Shown: positions 17,537 to 27,319, numbered from the stretch's first letter. The stretch: 64,000 nucleotides of DNA from Rhizobium sp. ACO-34A (GCA_002600635.1 CP021372.1:327001-391000), one strand, 5' to 3'. Notes: a model not told the origin generated them from the sequence alone. Translations and numbers: made by a program.

Positions 17537-18973
17537 ATGACATCTTTCCCCCAAGCACAGCTCATTCTGGGTGGCGAAGAAAGAGCCACTGGATCGCAGG
17601 GCACAGCCTCGGTTATCGATCCTGCAACCGAGGAAGTTCTGGCCGTCCTGCCGCAAGCGGGAGAACCGGAAGCGACTGAGGCCGCCAGACTTGCAGCTCA
17701 GGGATTTGCCGAGTGGTCTGTCATGCCTGCGATCGAGCGGGCAAAGATCATGCGCCGCGCCGCGCAATTGATGCGGGACGGTGAACAATTCGCGGCCACG
17801 ACGCTGACGCTTGAACAGGGCAAACCGCTGGCGCAGGCGCTTGCAGAATGGCGAGGCTCGGCCGATCTCCTCGACTGGTATGCGGACGAAGGAAGGCGGG
17901 CCTACGGGCGCCTTGTGCCTGGCCGGGCACGGGGTATGACGCTTGCGGTGCATAAACGCCCCGTCGGGCCGGTAGCGGCATTCGCACCATGGAATTTCCC
18001 TGCATGGACGGTCATGCAGAAGGTCGCACCGGCGTTGGCGGCGGGATGTTCTGTGGTCGTCAAACCTTCAGAAGAAACTCCTGCAACCGCCTGGCTGATT
18101 GCGCGCGCCCTTCTGGAAGCTGGACTGCCTCCCAAAGCCATCAGCGTCATCTGGGGCGCGCCTGCCGCAATTGCTTCCACGCTGACCGCCGCCCCGGAAA
18201 TTCGCAAGATCACTCTCACGGGTTCCGTGCGGGTAGGCCGTATTCTTGCGGCAGAAGCCGGGCATCATCTGAAGAAAGTCACGATGGAGCTTGGTGGGCA
18301 TGCGCCGGTGATCGTCGCGCGTGATTGCGATCCCTCAAAGGTCGCGGCATTGGCGGCGGAATGGAAGTTCCGCAATGCAGGCCAAGTGTGCGTTTCGCCC
18401 ACGCGCTTTCTGATCGAACGGCCTGTCTATGATGGCTTCGTCAGCAGCTTCGCGGCGGCCGCGATGAGCATCAAGGTCGGCGCGGGACTGGAAGAGGGTG
18501 TCGGAATGGGCCCCCTTGCAACACGCAACCAGTTCAACAGCATCATGGCGCTTGTGGAAGATGCCCGCGCCAAGGGTGCGAACGTTGCCGCAGGTGGCGA
18601 ACGTGTCGGCAATCGCGGTTTCTTCCATCAGCCAACCGTGCTGGCCGATATGACACCTGCCATGCGCGCCATGAACGATGAACCATTCGGACCGCTGGCA
18701 CTGATCATGCCGGTCGATTCAATCGATGATGCGCTTGCTGAGGCGAACCGCCTGCCCGTGGGGCTTGCCTCCTATGCGTTTACCGATAGCCGCAAGACTT
18801 CGGAAAAAATTGCGGGCGGCATTAAGGCAGGCATGCTGGGCCTCAACCATTTCGCTCTCGCTATTCCCGAAACGCCCTTCGGCGGCGTCAAGGACAGCGG
18901 GTTCGGATCGGAAGGCGGCATAGAGGGCCTCGATGCCTTTATGATGCCGTTTCTGGTTTCAGCCGCAGTGTGA
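17537..18973 (+). CDS. NAD(P)-dependent aldehyde dehydrogenase (succinate-semialdehyde dehydrogenase-like)
   Basis: A 478-residue aldehyde dehydrogenase. Motifs in order are PVAAFAPWNFPAWTVMQK (about residues 143-160), TGSVRVGRILAAEA, the general-base Glu in TMELGGHAPVIV and the catalytic Cys in FRNAGQVCVSPTRF (about residue 286). It ends with PFGGVKDSGFGSEGG. This set is closest to succinate/glutarate-semialdehyde dehydrogenases. ATG 17537 is preceded by GGGAGGAAT; an in-frame start at 17486 is inside the previous gene. It is the last gene of the operon and would oxidise an aldehyde product to an acid. The exact aldehyde is not known. Confidence 0.92.
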   Translation: MTSFPQAQLILGGEERATGSQGTASVIDPATEEVLAVLPQAGEPEATEAARLAAQGFAEWSVMPAIERAKIMRRAAQLMRDGEQFAATTLTLEQGKPLAQALAEWRGSADLLDWYADEGRRAYGRLVPGRARGMTLAVHKRPVGPVAAFAPWNFPAWTVMQKVAPALAAGCSVVVKPSEETPATAWLIARALLEAGLPPKAISVIWGAPAAIASTLTAAPEIRKITLTGSVRVGRILAAEAGHHLKKVTMELGGHAPVIVARDCDPSKVAALAAEWKFRNAGQVCVSPTRFLIERPVYDGFVSSFAAAAMSIKVGAGLEEGVGMGPLATRNQFNSIMALVEDARAKGANVAAGGERVGNRGFFHQPTVLADMTPAMRAMNDEPFGPLALIMPVDSIDDALAEANRLPVGLASYAFTDSRKTSEKIAGGIKAGMLGLNHFALAIPETPFGGVKDSGFGSEGGIEGLDAFMMPFLVSAAV

Positions 18974-19078
18974 ACGAATAACCCTCCAAGTCGTCCAACA
19001 CGGGACTAGAATATAGACTCGTCTTTTGATTTGGCTCAACCGAGTTCATACGAAATGTACTCATGTTAAGAGACGATC

Positions 19079-20308
19079 GTGGAATCTAAAAGAACACTTC
19101 CCAGAAGTCATCGGGACCGCTCGCGTAACAGGCAGGTCAGAATTCAGGTCGCTATGTTTCTGGCAGGATTTGCCACGTTTTCCCTTATCTATTGCGTACA
19201 GCCCCTATTGCCCGAGTTTGCGGCACATTTTGGCATTAGCGCCGGAGAAAGCTCGCTTGCAATGTCGCTCACAACCGCAAGTTTGGCGATGTCTATCCTG
19301 CTTATGGCCGCATTTTCTGAGAAAGTCGGGCGCCGTGGACTCATATTCTTTTCAATGGTGCTGGCATCCGTATTCGCAATTGCCGCCGCTATAGCACCCT
19401 CGTGGGAGGGGATTCTTTTGGCGCGTACGCTCCAGGGTGTTGCTCTTGGAGGTGTGCCGGCGGTGGCAATGGCCTATCTCGCGGAGGAGGTGTCTCCTGA
19501 ACGTCTAGGGCTGTCCATGGGGCTTTATGTCGGTGGAACCGCGTTCGGGGGCATGGCCGGAAGAGTGGTAACCGGAGCTTTGGCTGAATGGTTAACCTGG
19601 AAAGGTGCGCTGGCGATCATCGGACTGATCGATCTTATGACGGCATTTCTTTTCCTGCTGCTTTTACCCGCATCCACAAATTTTGTGGCCCGGAAGGGCT
19701 TGTCTCTTCAAACCCATTTACGTGCCTGGTCAGATCATCTGCGCGATCCATTTCTCTTTCTACTGTTTTCAATCGGTTTTGTTTCTCTCGGTGCCTTTAT
19801 GGCGATCTACAATTTTATCGGCTTTCGACTCATAAATGAGCCCTATAATTTAAATTCAGCGCAAATCGGTTTGATCTTTCTCGCCTATATCGGAGGAATC
19901 GCAGCATCAGCAAGCGCGGGTGCACTGGCCAATCGAATTGGACGTGGCACGATTATGTTGGCTGGTACGATCATCTGCCTGACGGGCGTTGGCCTGACGA
20001 CGCTCACGCCGCTCTATGCGATAATCGCCGGAATCGTAACGGTAACAATCGGATTTTTCATGGTGCATTCCGTCGCGAGCGCCTGGGTGGGAAAGCGCGC
20101 GCCACGCAACAAAGGGCATGCATCTTCGCTTTATCTTTTGTCCTATTATCTGGGCGCAAGCGTATTGGGATCCTCGGGCGGGCTGGCATGGCGCGGTGGG
20201 GGATGGGACGCGGTGGCATTATATGCAGCCGGGCTTCTTTCCGGCTTGCTGCTCCTGACGATCCTGCTTCGCAGAGCAGAAGACGGGTCATGGCAATCTC
20301 AGACATAG
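19079..20308 (+). CDS. MFS transporter (drug/arabinose-efflux type)
   Basis: A 409-residue inner-membrane protein with about twelve hydrophobic segments. The first helix (AMFLAGFATFSLIYCVQPLLP) and the loop motif AAFSEKVGRRGLIFFSM (GRR motif between helices 2 and 3) are typical of the YnfM/AraJ-like exporter group of the major facilitator superfamily. VPAVAMAYLAEEVSPERLG is motif C-like. The start is a GTG at 19079 with a weak AAGAGAC upstream. The gene precedes an Old Yellow Enzyme gene by 58 bp on the same strand, so the two may be co-transcribed. This segment has lower GC at many third positions than its neighbours. The exported compound is unknown. Confidence 0.88.
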   Translation: MESKRTLPRSHRDRSRNRQVRIQVAMFLAGFATFSLIYCVQPLLPEFAAHFGISAGESSLAMSLTTASLAMSILLMAAFSEKVGRRGLIFFSMVLASVFAIAAAIAPSWEGILLARTLQGVALGGVPAVAMAYLAEEVSPERLGLSMGLYVGGTAFGGMAGRVVTGALAEWLTWKGALAIIGLIDLMTAFLFLLLLPASTNFVARKGLSLQTHLRAWSDHLRDPFLFLLFSIGFVSLGAFMAIYNFIGFRLINEPYNLNSAQIGLIFLAYIGGIAASASAGALANRIGRGTIMLAGTIICLTGVGLTTLTPLYAIIAGIVTVTIGFFMVHSVASAWVGKRAPRNKGHASSLYLLSYYLGASVLGSSGGLAWRGGGWDAVALYAAGLLSGLLLLTILLRRAEDGSWQSQT

Positions 20309-20366
20309 AGGAACGAATATTGCCGACAGCATACATGACAATCATCTTTGTCCAGGGAGGGACTTC

Positions 20367-21458
20367 ATGACAAATCAGAACGATCTTTTTTCACCCACAT
20401 GCATCGGTGCCATTCCGGTTGCCAATCGTATTGCAATGGCACCGCTGACGCGCGCCCGTGCAGGCATGGACGGCGTCCACACACCGTTGGCCGTAGACTA
20501 TTACCGCCAACGCGCTTCCGCCGGGCTGATCATTACCGAAGCTACCAATATCTCGCAGCAAGGCAGGGGATATGCTTTTACGCCGGGAATCTATACCGAC
20601 GAGCATGTGAAATGCTGGAGAACAATTGCAGATGCCGTCCATGACGCTGGCGGCAGAATTGTCATGCAATTGTGGCATGTAGGACGCTTTTCCCACAGCA
20701 GCCTGCAGGACGGAGAAAATCCACCCGTTGCGCCCACTGCCCTTCAAGCCGAGGGGGAAACCTATACGGAGAAGGGTTTTGAACGTCCTTCTATGCCGCG
20801 CGCGCTTGAGATCAATGAGATCACCGGTATAATCGACGATTATCGACATGCGGCTCGGTGTGCGCTGGCTGCCGGAATGGACGGCGTGGAGGTACATTCG
20901 GCCAACAACTATCTGCTCGAGCAGTTCATACGCGACAGCACTAACCATCGCACTGACCGTTATGGCGGATCGATCGAAAACCGCACGCGTCTAACGGTGG
21001 AAGTTACACAGGCTGTCGCGGAGATATGGGGATCGGAGCGTGTCGGCGTTCGACTGTCTCCTCTTACGAGGTCGCCAGCCAATGCACCGTTCGATAGCAC
21101 TCCACAGGAAACCTATGGCTTTCTTGCCGAGCGGCTTGGCGAACTTGGGCTGGCGTACCTGCATTGTGTGGAAGGGCAGACGCGGGGAGCCAACGCCGCA
21201 TCAGAGTTCGATTTTCAGCTCCTGCGTCGCAAGTTCGGAGGCCAGTATATTGCCAATAATGGCTACAACGGTCCATTAGCGCGTGAAGCGATTACGAGCG
21301 GTTGGGCTGATATGGTCGCTTTCGGACAGTATTTTATTGCTAATCCAGATCTAGTGGAACGACTTCGCGTCGGCGCTCCTCTTATAGAAGCGCCACGGGA
21401 GACATACTATGGCGGCGGTGCCCGCGGCTATATCGACTGGGTGACCATGCCATCTTAA
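20367..21458 (+). CDS. Alkene reductase / NADH:flavin oxidoreductase (Old Yellow Enzyme family)
   Basis: A 363-residue FMN-dependent TIM-barrel enzyme. LFSPTCIGAIPVANRIAMAPLTRARA opens the barrel. Other visible segments are MQLWHVGRFSHSS, the substrate-binding pair in GVEVHSANNYLLEQFIRD (His then two residues then Asn, about residues 174-191) and NHRTDRYGGSIENRTR. The length equals NemA/OYE enzymes, which reduce the C=C bond of enones, nitroesters or maleimides with NAD(P)H. The AGGGAGG in front of ATG 20367 is a good ribosome binding site. It follows the MFS exporter gene, and together they look like a detoxification pair for electrophilic compounds. Confidence 0.93.
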   Translation: MTNQNDLFSPTCIGAIPVANRIAMAPLTRARAGMDGVHTPLAVDYYRQRASAGLIITEATNISQQGRGYAFTPGIYTDEHVKCWRTIADAVHDAGGRIVMQLWHVGRFSHSSLQDGENPPVAPTALQAEGETYTEKGFERPSMPRALEINEITGIIDDYRHAARCALAAGMDGVEVHSANNYLLEQFIRDSTNHRTDRYGGSIENRTRLTVEVTQAVAEIWGSERVGVRLSPLTRSPANAPFDSTPQETYGFLAERLGELGLAYLHCVEGQTRGANAASEFDFQLLRRKFGGQYIANNGYNGPLAREAITSGWADMVAFGQYFIANPDLVERLRVGAPLIEAPRETYYGGGARGYIDWVTMPS

Positions 21459-21576
21459 TGAGCAAGCAGTACCTCTCTGCGAGAGACTAAATATGTAAAA
21501 GTCTCACCGAAAAAGATTTGAGTGAAATCAGCCAGTTATGATTATGTTTGTTTCTTTATGACGAAGGGAGGCCACA

Positions 21577-21960
21577 ATGGGTTGGACTGATTTCACCCGT
21601 CGGCAATATGCCCAACGCGCAATACGGTATGCAAGCGATTGACGGACCGGGAATGGGAATTGATTTCGCCTTGCCTGCCTGAACCGAGGCGGCTGGGCAG
21701 GCCGCAGCACCGATCTTCACGAGGTGGTGAATGCGTTGCTTTACATCACCACGACCGGTTGCCAGTGGCGGATGATGCCCAGAGATTTTCCGTCATTTAC
21801 CACTGTGCAGTCCTATTTTTACGAATGGCGCGCGACAGTTATGGCGTCGGATCAACCACCATCTTGTGATGGAGGTACGTGAATTGGTAGGTCGAGAAGC
21901 CTCGCCGTCTGCAGGCGTGATCGACAGAAAAATCGTGTCAACGGCGGATAAATCACCATA
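21577..21960 (+). pseudogene. Decayed IS5-family transposase fragment
   Basis: The N-terminus MGWTDFTRRQYAQRAIRYAS is that of IS5-type transposases. The reading frame breaks at about 21637 (one T missing before the TDREWELISPCLPEPRRLGRP segment), again near 21700 (before VVNALLYITTTGCQWRMMPR) and near 21845 (before LWRRINHHLVMEVRELVGRE). It stops matching at about 21950, so the catalytic DDE core is gone. It is a dead, 3'-truncated element and marks an old insertion between the oxidoreductase and the ABC operon. The 21961-22173 stretch after it is AT-rich and holds no gene that I can see; it probably contains the promoter of the following operon. Confidence 0.8.
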
Positions 21961-22173
21961 TTTCTCAGTCACTTATCCCATTTCGAGACAAGTGATTTCC
22001 GAGCAGGAATTATATATAAATTCGATAGAATAATAAGATTAAATTTTCCGGTCACCAAGGTGCTGGCGGCAAAGTTTCATCGTCTACCGCGCCGCAAATA
22101 AACTATTTTACCTGTTAAATAACTTTCGATCATCTAGTCTCCTTCTGCAACTGAAGAGTGGGTGGTGACGGGT

Positions 22174-23943
22174 ATGAAAGTGCGGACTAGGGGGAGTGGA
22201 GGGCTGATGATTTGGGCGGGCAGTCTTTTTGTCCTGCTTGGCCTGTTGTTCCTCATGCCCGTGATCATGCTTGTAATCGGCATATTTACAACCGAGCCGC
22301 TCGGGCAGGGGGCGGACTGGAGCTTTTCGGCATTTTCTGTGCTGGCGACTCCGAACGTGCAATCGGCCTTCATTGCTTCAACGGTGATCGCGATAGTAAC
22401 GTCGATCGCCGGAGTGACGATCGCCGCAGTCTTTGCGTTTTTGTCGGAACGCACCGACGCACCGCTTCGTCGTTTGATCACGCCGGCGATGCTGGTGATG
22501 TTCGCGACCCCATCCATCTATTATGCGCTCGGCTTCAGCCTGCTCGCCAATCCCTACACCGGCCTGCTCAACGATGTCGCCCGCATCCTCTGGGGATCTA
22601 CCGGACCGGTCGTCAACATCGAATCCTGGGGTGGGTTGCTGACCGTCCTGACATTCCGCACCGTCGCCTTTGTTTATCTCCTGATGGTCGCGGCCTTTCG
22701 GGCGATCGATCGTGCTCATGAGGACGCCTCGCTGGCGAGCGGTGCCACCCCACTGACAACTTTCCTAAGGATAGACCTGCCGATCATTGCGCCCGCGCTC
22801 AGTGGCGCGGCAATCTATGCGATGATCGCGGGGCTGCAGTCCTTCGACACGCCGTTGATCCTCGGCCAGCCGGTCGGAATCGTACCGCTCGCAAGCCTCG
22901 TCTACGGCCTGATCGACCGCCAGTTCCCACCGCAATACAGTCACGCTGGTCTTCTCGGCACAATCCTGGTCGTTATCGCATTGGCCATGGCTACCCTGCA
23001 GCACCGGCTGCTCGGCAGGAAGAGCTTCGTTTCGATCGGTGGTAAAGGTGCGCGGCCTGAACCGCACAGGCTTGGGCGCTGGGGCGCTGCTGCCGGCAGC
23101 TTCATTGCTCTCTACCTGCTGATCGTGCAGATTATTCCTTTTGGCATGCTGATCTTCTCGGCATTCCAGCCCTATCCGGGCGTCTACGGTACGCTCACCT
23201 TGCAGCATTTCAGCCGGGTTCTGGCCTCGCCGCGCACCACAACAGCAGTTACCACGACCATCGCGCTTTCGGTCGGTGTGAGCTTCGTATCGATGGTTCT
23301 CGCCCTCGCAATTGCCGTTGTCAGCAACCGGCTGTCGGCCGTGTGGGGTGCGCTGATGCGGTCCCTCGTCCTTATTCCTTTCGCGATGCCCGGTATTGTC
23401 ACCGCGGTAGCGATCGTCTGGGCTTACATCAGCATTCCCGGCCTGCGCGAGCTTTACGGAACGGTGTGGCTGATGGCCATCGGACTGGTTGTGGTCGTAA
23501 TGCCGTTTGCGCTGCATCAGGCTCAATCCGGCCTCAGTCAGATCGCGCCCGAACTTTATGCATCCGCGCAGGTGAGCGGCGCACCGCCGGCCCGTGCATT
23601 TGCCGACATCGTTCTGCCGCTGATCCTTCCGCACTTTCTGACGGGCTGGTTTCTTGCCGCCATCGCGATTGCCGGCACGCTGGATATTCCGCTCCTGCTT
23701 GGCTCGCCCCATGTGACCACGATCGCGGCGGAAGTCTTCGATCTGTCCGCGCAAGGCAAGGTCGCGCAGGCCGCGGCGCTACTCATCATGCTTGTCGGTG
23801 GGCTGTCGCTGGCCGGCCTCCTCTGTCTAGCCGTTCGCCGCTGGGCGAGGAATTCCGTCATGCGCCGCGTGATGGCTAGGGCGAATGCAACACACAACCG
23901 GCTCAATCCGTTTTCCGCATCGGTACAAGGAGCAACGCGATGA
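22174..23943 (+). CDS. ABC transporter permease, fused double domain (iron/thiamine type)
   Basis: A 589-residue inner-membrane protein with about twelve hydrophobic segments, made of two tandem binding-protein-dependent permease domains (roughly residues 45-290 and 330-575). Each has the ATPase-docking loop: ASGATPLTTFLRIDLPIIAPAL in the first and VSGAPPARAFADIVLPLILPHFLTG in the second. This fused form is typical of Fe(III) (FbpB/SfuB) and thiamine (ThiP) importers. ATG 22174 is preferred, with GTGs 6 and 12 bases upstream as alternatives. It overlaps the ATPase gene by 4 bp (ATGA). The downstream monooxygenase and desulfinase-like genes suggest an organic sulfur substrate instead of iron. 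Confidence 0.9.
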   Translation: MKVRTRGSGGLMIWAGSLFVLLGLLFLMPVIMLVIGIFTTEPLGQGADWSFSAFSVLATPNVQSAFIASTVIAIVTSIAGVTIAAVFAFLSERTDAPLRRLITPAMLVMFATPSIYYALGFSLLANPYTGLLNDVARILWGSTGPVVNIESWGGLLTVLTFRTVAFVYLLMVAAFRAIDRAHEDASLASGATPLTTFLRIDLPIIAPALSGAAIYAMIAGLQSFDTPLILGQPVGIVPLASLVYGLIDRQFPPQYSHAGLLGTILVVIALAMATLQHRLLGRKSFVSIGGKGARPEPHRLGRWGAAAGSFIALYLLIVQIIPFGMLIFSAFQPYPGVYGTLTLQHFSRVLASPRTTTAVTTTIALSVGVSFVSMVLALAIAVVSNRLSAVWGALMRSLVLIPFAMPGIVTAVAIVWAYISIPGLRELYGTVWLMAIGLVVVVMPFALHQAQSGLSQIAPELYASAQVSGAPPARAFADIVLPLILPHFLTGWFLAAIAIAGTLDIPLLLGSPHVTTIAAEVFDLSAQGKVAQAAALLIMLVGGLSLAGLLCLAVRRWARNSVMRRVMARANATHNRLNPFSASVQGATR

Positions 23944-25073
23944 CCGCGATCAGCATTCACAGACTGCGCAAATCGTACGGAAGTGCGGTCGCGCTTCGAA
24001 GCCTCGATCTGGATGTCCGGGAAGGTGAATTCGTCGTACTTCTCGGTCCCTCTGGCTGCGGCAAGTCGACTACTCTGCGTTCCATCGCCGGACTGGAGCA
24101 GCCTGACGACGGTGTCATCCAGTTCGGTCTGCGGACGGTGTTCGATGCGGCCCTTGGCCGTTTCGATCCGCCGCACCGGCGCAATATCGGCATGGTATTC
24201 CAAAGTTATGCCCTCTGGCCGCATATGACCGTGGCTCAGAATGTCGGTTACCCGATCAAGGTGAGGGGCGGATCGGACAACAGCGTGCGACAGGGGGTGG
24301 CAATGGCCCTGGCGCTCGCCGATCTCGCGGCCTATGCTGAACGGTTCCCCCACGAACTGTCCGGCGGCCAGCAGCAGCGCATCGCGCTTGCCCGGGCGGT
24401 TGCTGCCGATCCGGCGGTCCTGTTGTTCGACGAACCGTTGTCTAATCTCGATGCGCAATTGCGTCAACGCCTGCGCAACGATCTGCGCCGGATCCATAAG
24501 GAGGCACCCCGCACCTCGGTTTACGTCACCCATGACCAGTCGGAAGCACTGGCTCTCGCGGATCGGGTTGTTGTGATGCGGGCAGGCGCCATCGAGCAGA
24601 TCGGTACACCTGAGGAGATCTTCCGCCAGCCACTAACCCGGTTCGTTGCCGAGTTCGTCGGCTTCGAGAATTTTCTGGAAGCGACCGTCGATACCGTGGA
24701 CGACGGGGTAACCTTTATCCACCCGAGGGGCTGGCCGGAGCGTATCGCCATCGTGCCGCGCAGGAAGGTGGAGCCCGGGGAAGCGCTTCTCGTCGCATTC
24801 CGCGCCGCCGCGATACGGCCGACCGGAGACGGTGCCGCCGGAGGCACCAGTGGCGCGCTTCTCAATCCGCTTTATTGCGGCGATCACTATCGCGCCGATC
24901 TGTCGATCGGTCCCGACCGGCTCGCCATGACGCTGTCCATGGAACACGCCGCCCTGGTCCGAAGCGGGCAGGCGATGAACGTGCCCTTCATCATTCAGCC
25001 GGAAGAGATCGTCCTGCTCGATCCGGTGCTCGACAACCCGACCTCCCTGCCAGCCCGCGCTCAGGCCGCGTGA
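23940..25073 (+). CDS. ABC transporter ATP-binding protein (FbpC/PotA type)
   Basis: A 377-residue ATPase with Walker A LLGPSGCGKSTTLRSIAGL (about residues 34-52), a canonical signature ELSGGQQQRIALARA, Walker B AVLLFDEPLSNLDAQLR and a switch His in YVTHDQSEAL. The C-terminal ~130 residues form a TOBE-type regulatory domain, as in iron, spermidine and sulfate importer ATPases. It is coupled to the permease by a 4-bp overlap and followed by the binding-protein gene after 36 bp. It powers import through the fused permease. Confidence 0.94.
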   Translation: MTAISIHRLRKSYGSAVALRSLDLDVREGEFVVLLGPSGCGKSTTLRSIAGLEQPDDGVIQFGLRTVFDAALGRFDPPHRRNIGMVFQSYALWPHMTVAQNVGYPIKVRGGSDNSVRQGVAMALALADLAAYAERFPHELSGGQQQRIALARAVAADPAVLLFDEPLSNLDAQLRQRLRNDLRRIHKEAPRTSVYVTHDQSEALALADRVVVMRAGAIEQIGTPEEIFRQPLTRFVAEFVGFENFLEATVDTVDDGVTFIHPRGWPERIAIVPRRKVEPGEALLVAFRAAAIRPTGDGAAGGTSGALLNPLYCGDHYRADLSIGPDRLAMTLSMEHAALVRSGQAMNVPFIIQPEEIVLLDPVLDNPTSLPARAQAA

Positions 25074-25109
25074 GACCAAAAATCGGAAAACACCGTCAAG
25101 GAAACCACA

Positions 25110-26156
25110 ATGTCCATGCTCAACAAATTGAAGGCCTCGGCGATTTCAGCCGGCCTCGTCCTGCTCGCCATCACTGGTGCTTCTGCCGCACAGGTTCCCG
25201 CCGAACTTGTGCCGCTCTACGGGAAGGCAAAGACGGCAGGAGCACGCGAGGTCGTCGTCTACACGCCCTATGGCAATCACGACCCACTGTGGAAAGCGTT
25301 CAACGAGGACTTTCCCGAATTCAGCGTCAATGCAGTCGTTATTACCGGAGCGCCCCTAGCCACACGTCTTCAGGCGGAGAAGGCGACCGGCAACCATGCC
25401 GGTGACATCGTCATCGGCAATGCGAGCGCGACGATTGCCTACAAGGAGCTCGGTTATCTGGACGCTGACACGCCGCCGACGGTTGGCACTCTTCCGGCAC
25501 GTTTCAAGGATCCGGAAGGCTATTTCCAGATCCCCTTCACCAATCTTTTCACGCTGATCTACAACACAAGGCTGGTGGCCGAGGCGGATGTTCCAAGGAC
25601 GCTCGACGAGATCCTCTCGGACAAGTGGAAGGGCAAGTTCACCTATGGCCGCGTCCGCGGCACCGGTGCCACCGACACGGCCCTGGCGACGCTGGATTAC
25701 AACGGCGCCCTGACCCCGCAGCAGCTGCGTCTCATCCACGACAATTCCGTCGAATCCGATGGCAACGGTCCCGCAATCCAGGCGGTCGCTCAGGGCCGGC
25801 TGCCGTTCGATCTGTGGGCGCCGACCCAGAGCGTGGTGCCGCTGCAGAAGGACGGCGCACCGCTCGGCATCCGTTTCCTCGAAGATTCATCGATCGTGTT
25901 CGGCCCCGGTGTCGCACTCCTGGCCGGGTCTCCGAACAGAGACGCCGCAAAGCTTCTAAAGGCGTGGCTCTATACGCCTCGCGCCCAGGCGATCTATGCC
26001 GCTGCGACCAACAGTTACGGCACCATCCCAGGAACACCTTTACCGGCAGGCCTGCCTTCCGTCGATACCTATCGGTTCAAGGACATTCCTGCGGCCGAGG
26101 CCAATACCTATCTGCACAACTTCCAGAAAAAGACCCAGCCGATCTGGGAATATTGA
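25110..26156 (+). CDS. Extracellular solute-binding protein (family 1, Fe(III)-type fold)
   Basis: A 348-residue periplasmic binding protein. Residues 1-27 are a signal peptide (basic start, then ISAGLVLLAITGASA, cleaved near AQVPAE). The mature protein has features of the type II binding-protein class: VVVYTPYGNHDPLWKAFNEDFP near the N-terminus, GDIVIGNASATIAYKELGYLD, and FTNLFTLIYNTRLV. The adjacent Tyr pair used by classical FbpA proteins to hold ferric iron is not evident near the C-terminus (TNSYGTIP), which argues for a small organic ligand. It is the third gene of the operon, with a flavin monooxygenase 20 bp downstream. Confidence 0.9.
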   Translation: MSMLNKLKASAISAGLVLLAITGASAAQVPAELVPLYGKAKTAGAREVVVYTPYGNHDPLWKAFNEDFPEFSVNAVVITGAPLATRLQAEKATGNHAGDIVIGNASATIAYKELGYLDADTPPTVGTLPARFKDPEGYFQIPFTNLFTLIYNTRLVAEADVPRTLDEILSDKWKGKFTYGRVRGTGATDTALATLDYNGALTPQQLRLIHDNSVESDGNGPAIQAVAQGRLPFDLWAPTQSVVPLQKDGAPLGIRFLEDSSIVFGPGVALLAGSPNRDAAKLLKAWLYTPRAQAIYAAATNSYGTIPGTPLPAGLPSVDTYRFKDIPAAEANTYLHNFQKKTQPIWEY

Positions 26157-26176
26157 GAGCAAGGAGGGTTATAGAG

Positions 26177-27319
26177 ATGCCAATAGAGTTCCGTGCGCGG
26201 CTTCCCGCTTCCGATAAGGCGGACGCCAGTCGTCTGTCCTCGGACCAGAACAACCAGAGCCGCCAGGCCAGCTATTTCGGCGCATCGGTGATCCAGCGTT
26301 CAGTGGACGAGGAGTTCCTCACCCGCACCGCGCGTGACAACGAGAATTCCGGTTTCCACAGTGCGCTAATCGCCCAGCGCAGCACCTGGCCTGAAGTCGC
26401 TGCGCTCGCGACATGGGTGCTAGCCAATACAAAAACGCTGAAGATCGTTATGGCGCATCGCATCGGTCTTCAGCAGCCGACTGTCGCGGCGCGCGCGCTC
26501 GCCACGATCGATCGGTTGTCGCAGGGTAGGGCACTCGTACACTTTATCCTGGGCAGCACCGAGGAAGACCAGCGCCGGGACGGCGACTTCTTGGCTAAAG
26601 CCGATCGCTACCGGCGGGCCGGTGAATATCTCGAGATCTTCAACCGTCTTCTGACCGGCAGCGAACCCTTCGACTTCGAAGGGGAATTCTACCGCGTCGA
26701 AAACGCCATCCCGTCCGTTCATCCGGTCCAGAGCCCGCGGCCTGTCCTTTCGATCGCAAGCGCCGCCGACGAGGGCCTGGATCTCGCTGCCCGGCATGTG
26801 GATACCTACGCGCTGAGTGCCGAACCGCTGGCGGAAACCCGTGAAATCCTGACCCGGGTGAAAAGCCGGGCTGACAAGCTCGGGAAACGGTTGCGGTTCT
26901 GGAGAGATGCGAATTTCATCCTCGCACCGACAGACGAGGCCGCGCGCGCGAAGGCCGAAACGCTGAAAGCCAATCTCGCCGCGAATGCCAGCGGGGCCAA
27001 CAATCTCAGCCTGTTCTCGCCGCAAAGCGTCGGCGGCCAGCGCGGCGCCGAGTTCTCAGCGCGGGGCGACTGGCACGATCGCGCGCTCTATACGGGGATT
27101 TCAAAGTTTGCCGGGTCGGGGCCTGCCTTTGTCGGTTCTCCGGAAACCGTCGCGGAGGCGGTGCTCGACTATTACGATCTCGGGATCGAGACCTATTCGA
27201 TCGGTGCGCCGGCTGTGACCCAGGAGGATCGGGAGCTTCGCGACGATCTGCTACGCAGACTGGCGGCAGGATCGCAGGAGCGCGATCAGCAATGCAAGAA
27301 AGGTCTGGGGGCAGCGTGA
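26177..27319 (+). CDS. LLM-class flavin-dependent monooxygenase (SsuD-like)
   Basis: A 380-residue luciferase-like monooxygenase. The pattern matches SsuD/alkanesulfonate monooxygenase relatives: TWPEVAALATWVLANTKTLKIVMAHR, QQPTVAARALATIDRLSQGR, the HFILG strand, and YRRAGEYLEIFNRLLTG with FDFEGEFYRVENA (about residues 145-185). Enzymes of this group use FMNH2 from a separate reductase to oxygenate and cleave C-S bonds of sulfonates or sulfones. No flavin reductase gene is present in the operon. ATG 26177 has AAGGAGGG upstream. The stop overlaps the start of the desulfinase-like gene, so the two are translationally coupled. Confidence 0.9.
   Translation: MPIEFRARLPASDKADASRLSSDQNNQSRQASYFGASVIQRSVDEEFLTRTARDNENSGFHSALIAQRSTWPEVAALATWVLANTKTLKIVMAHRIGLQQPTVAARALATIDRLSQGRALVHFILGSTEEDQRRDGDFLAKADRYRRAGEYLEIFNRLLTGSEPFDFEGEFYRVENAIPSVHPVQSPRPVLSIASAADEGLDLAARHVDTYALSAEPLAETREILTRVKSRADKLGKRLRFWRDANFILAPTDEAARAKAETLKANLAANASGANNLSLFSPQSVGGQRGAEFSARGDWHDRALYTGISKFAGSGPAFVGSPETVAEAVLDYYDLGIETYSIGAPAVTQEDRELRDDLLRRLAAGSQERDQQCKKGLGAA

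Noticed and set aside
22174..26156. Ferric iron importer as the function of the ABC genes
   Set aside because: The architecture fits, but the binding protein lacks an evident Tyr pair and the operon continues into C-S cleavage-type enzymes, so iron is less likely than an organosulfur substrate.
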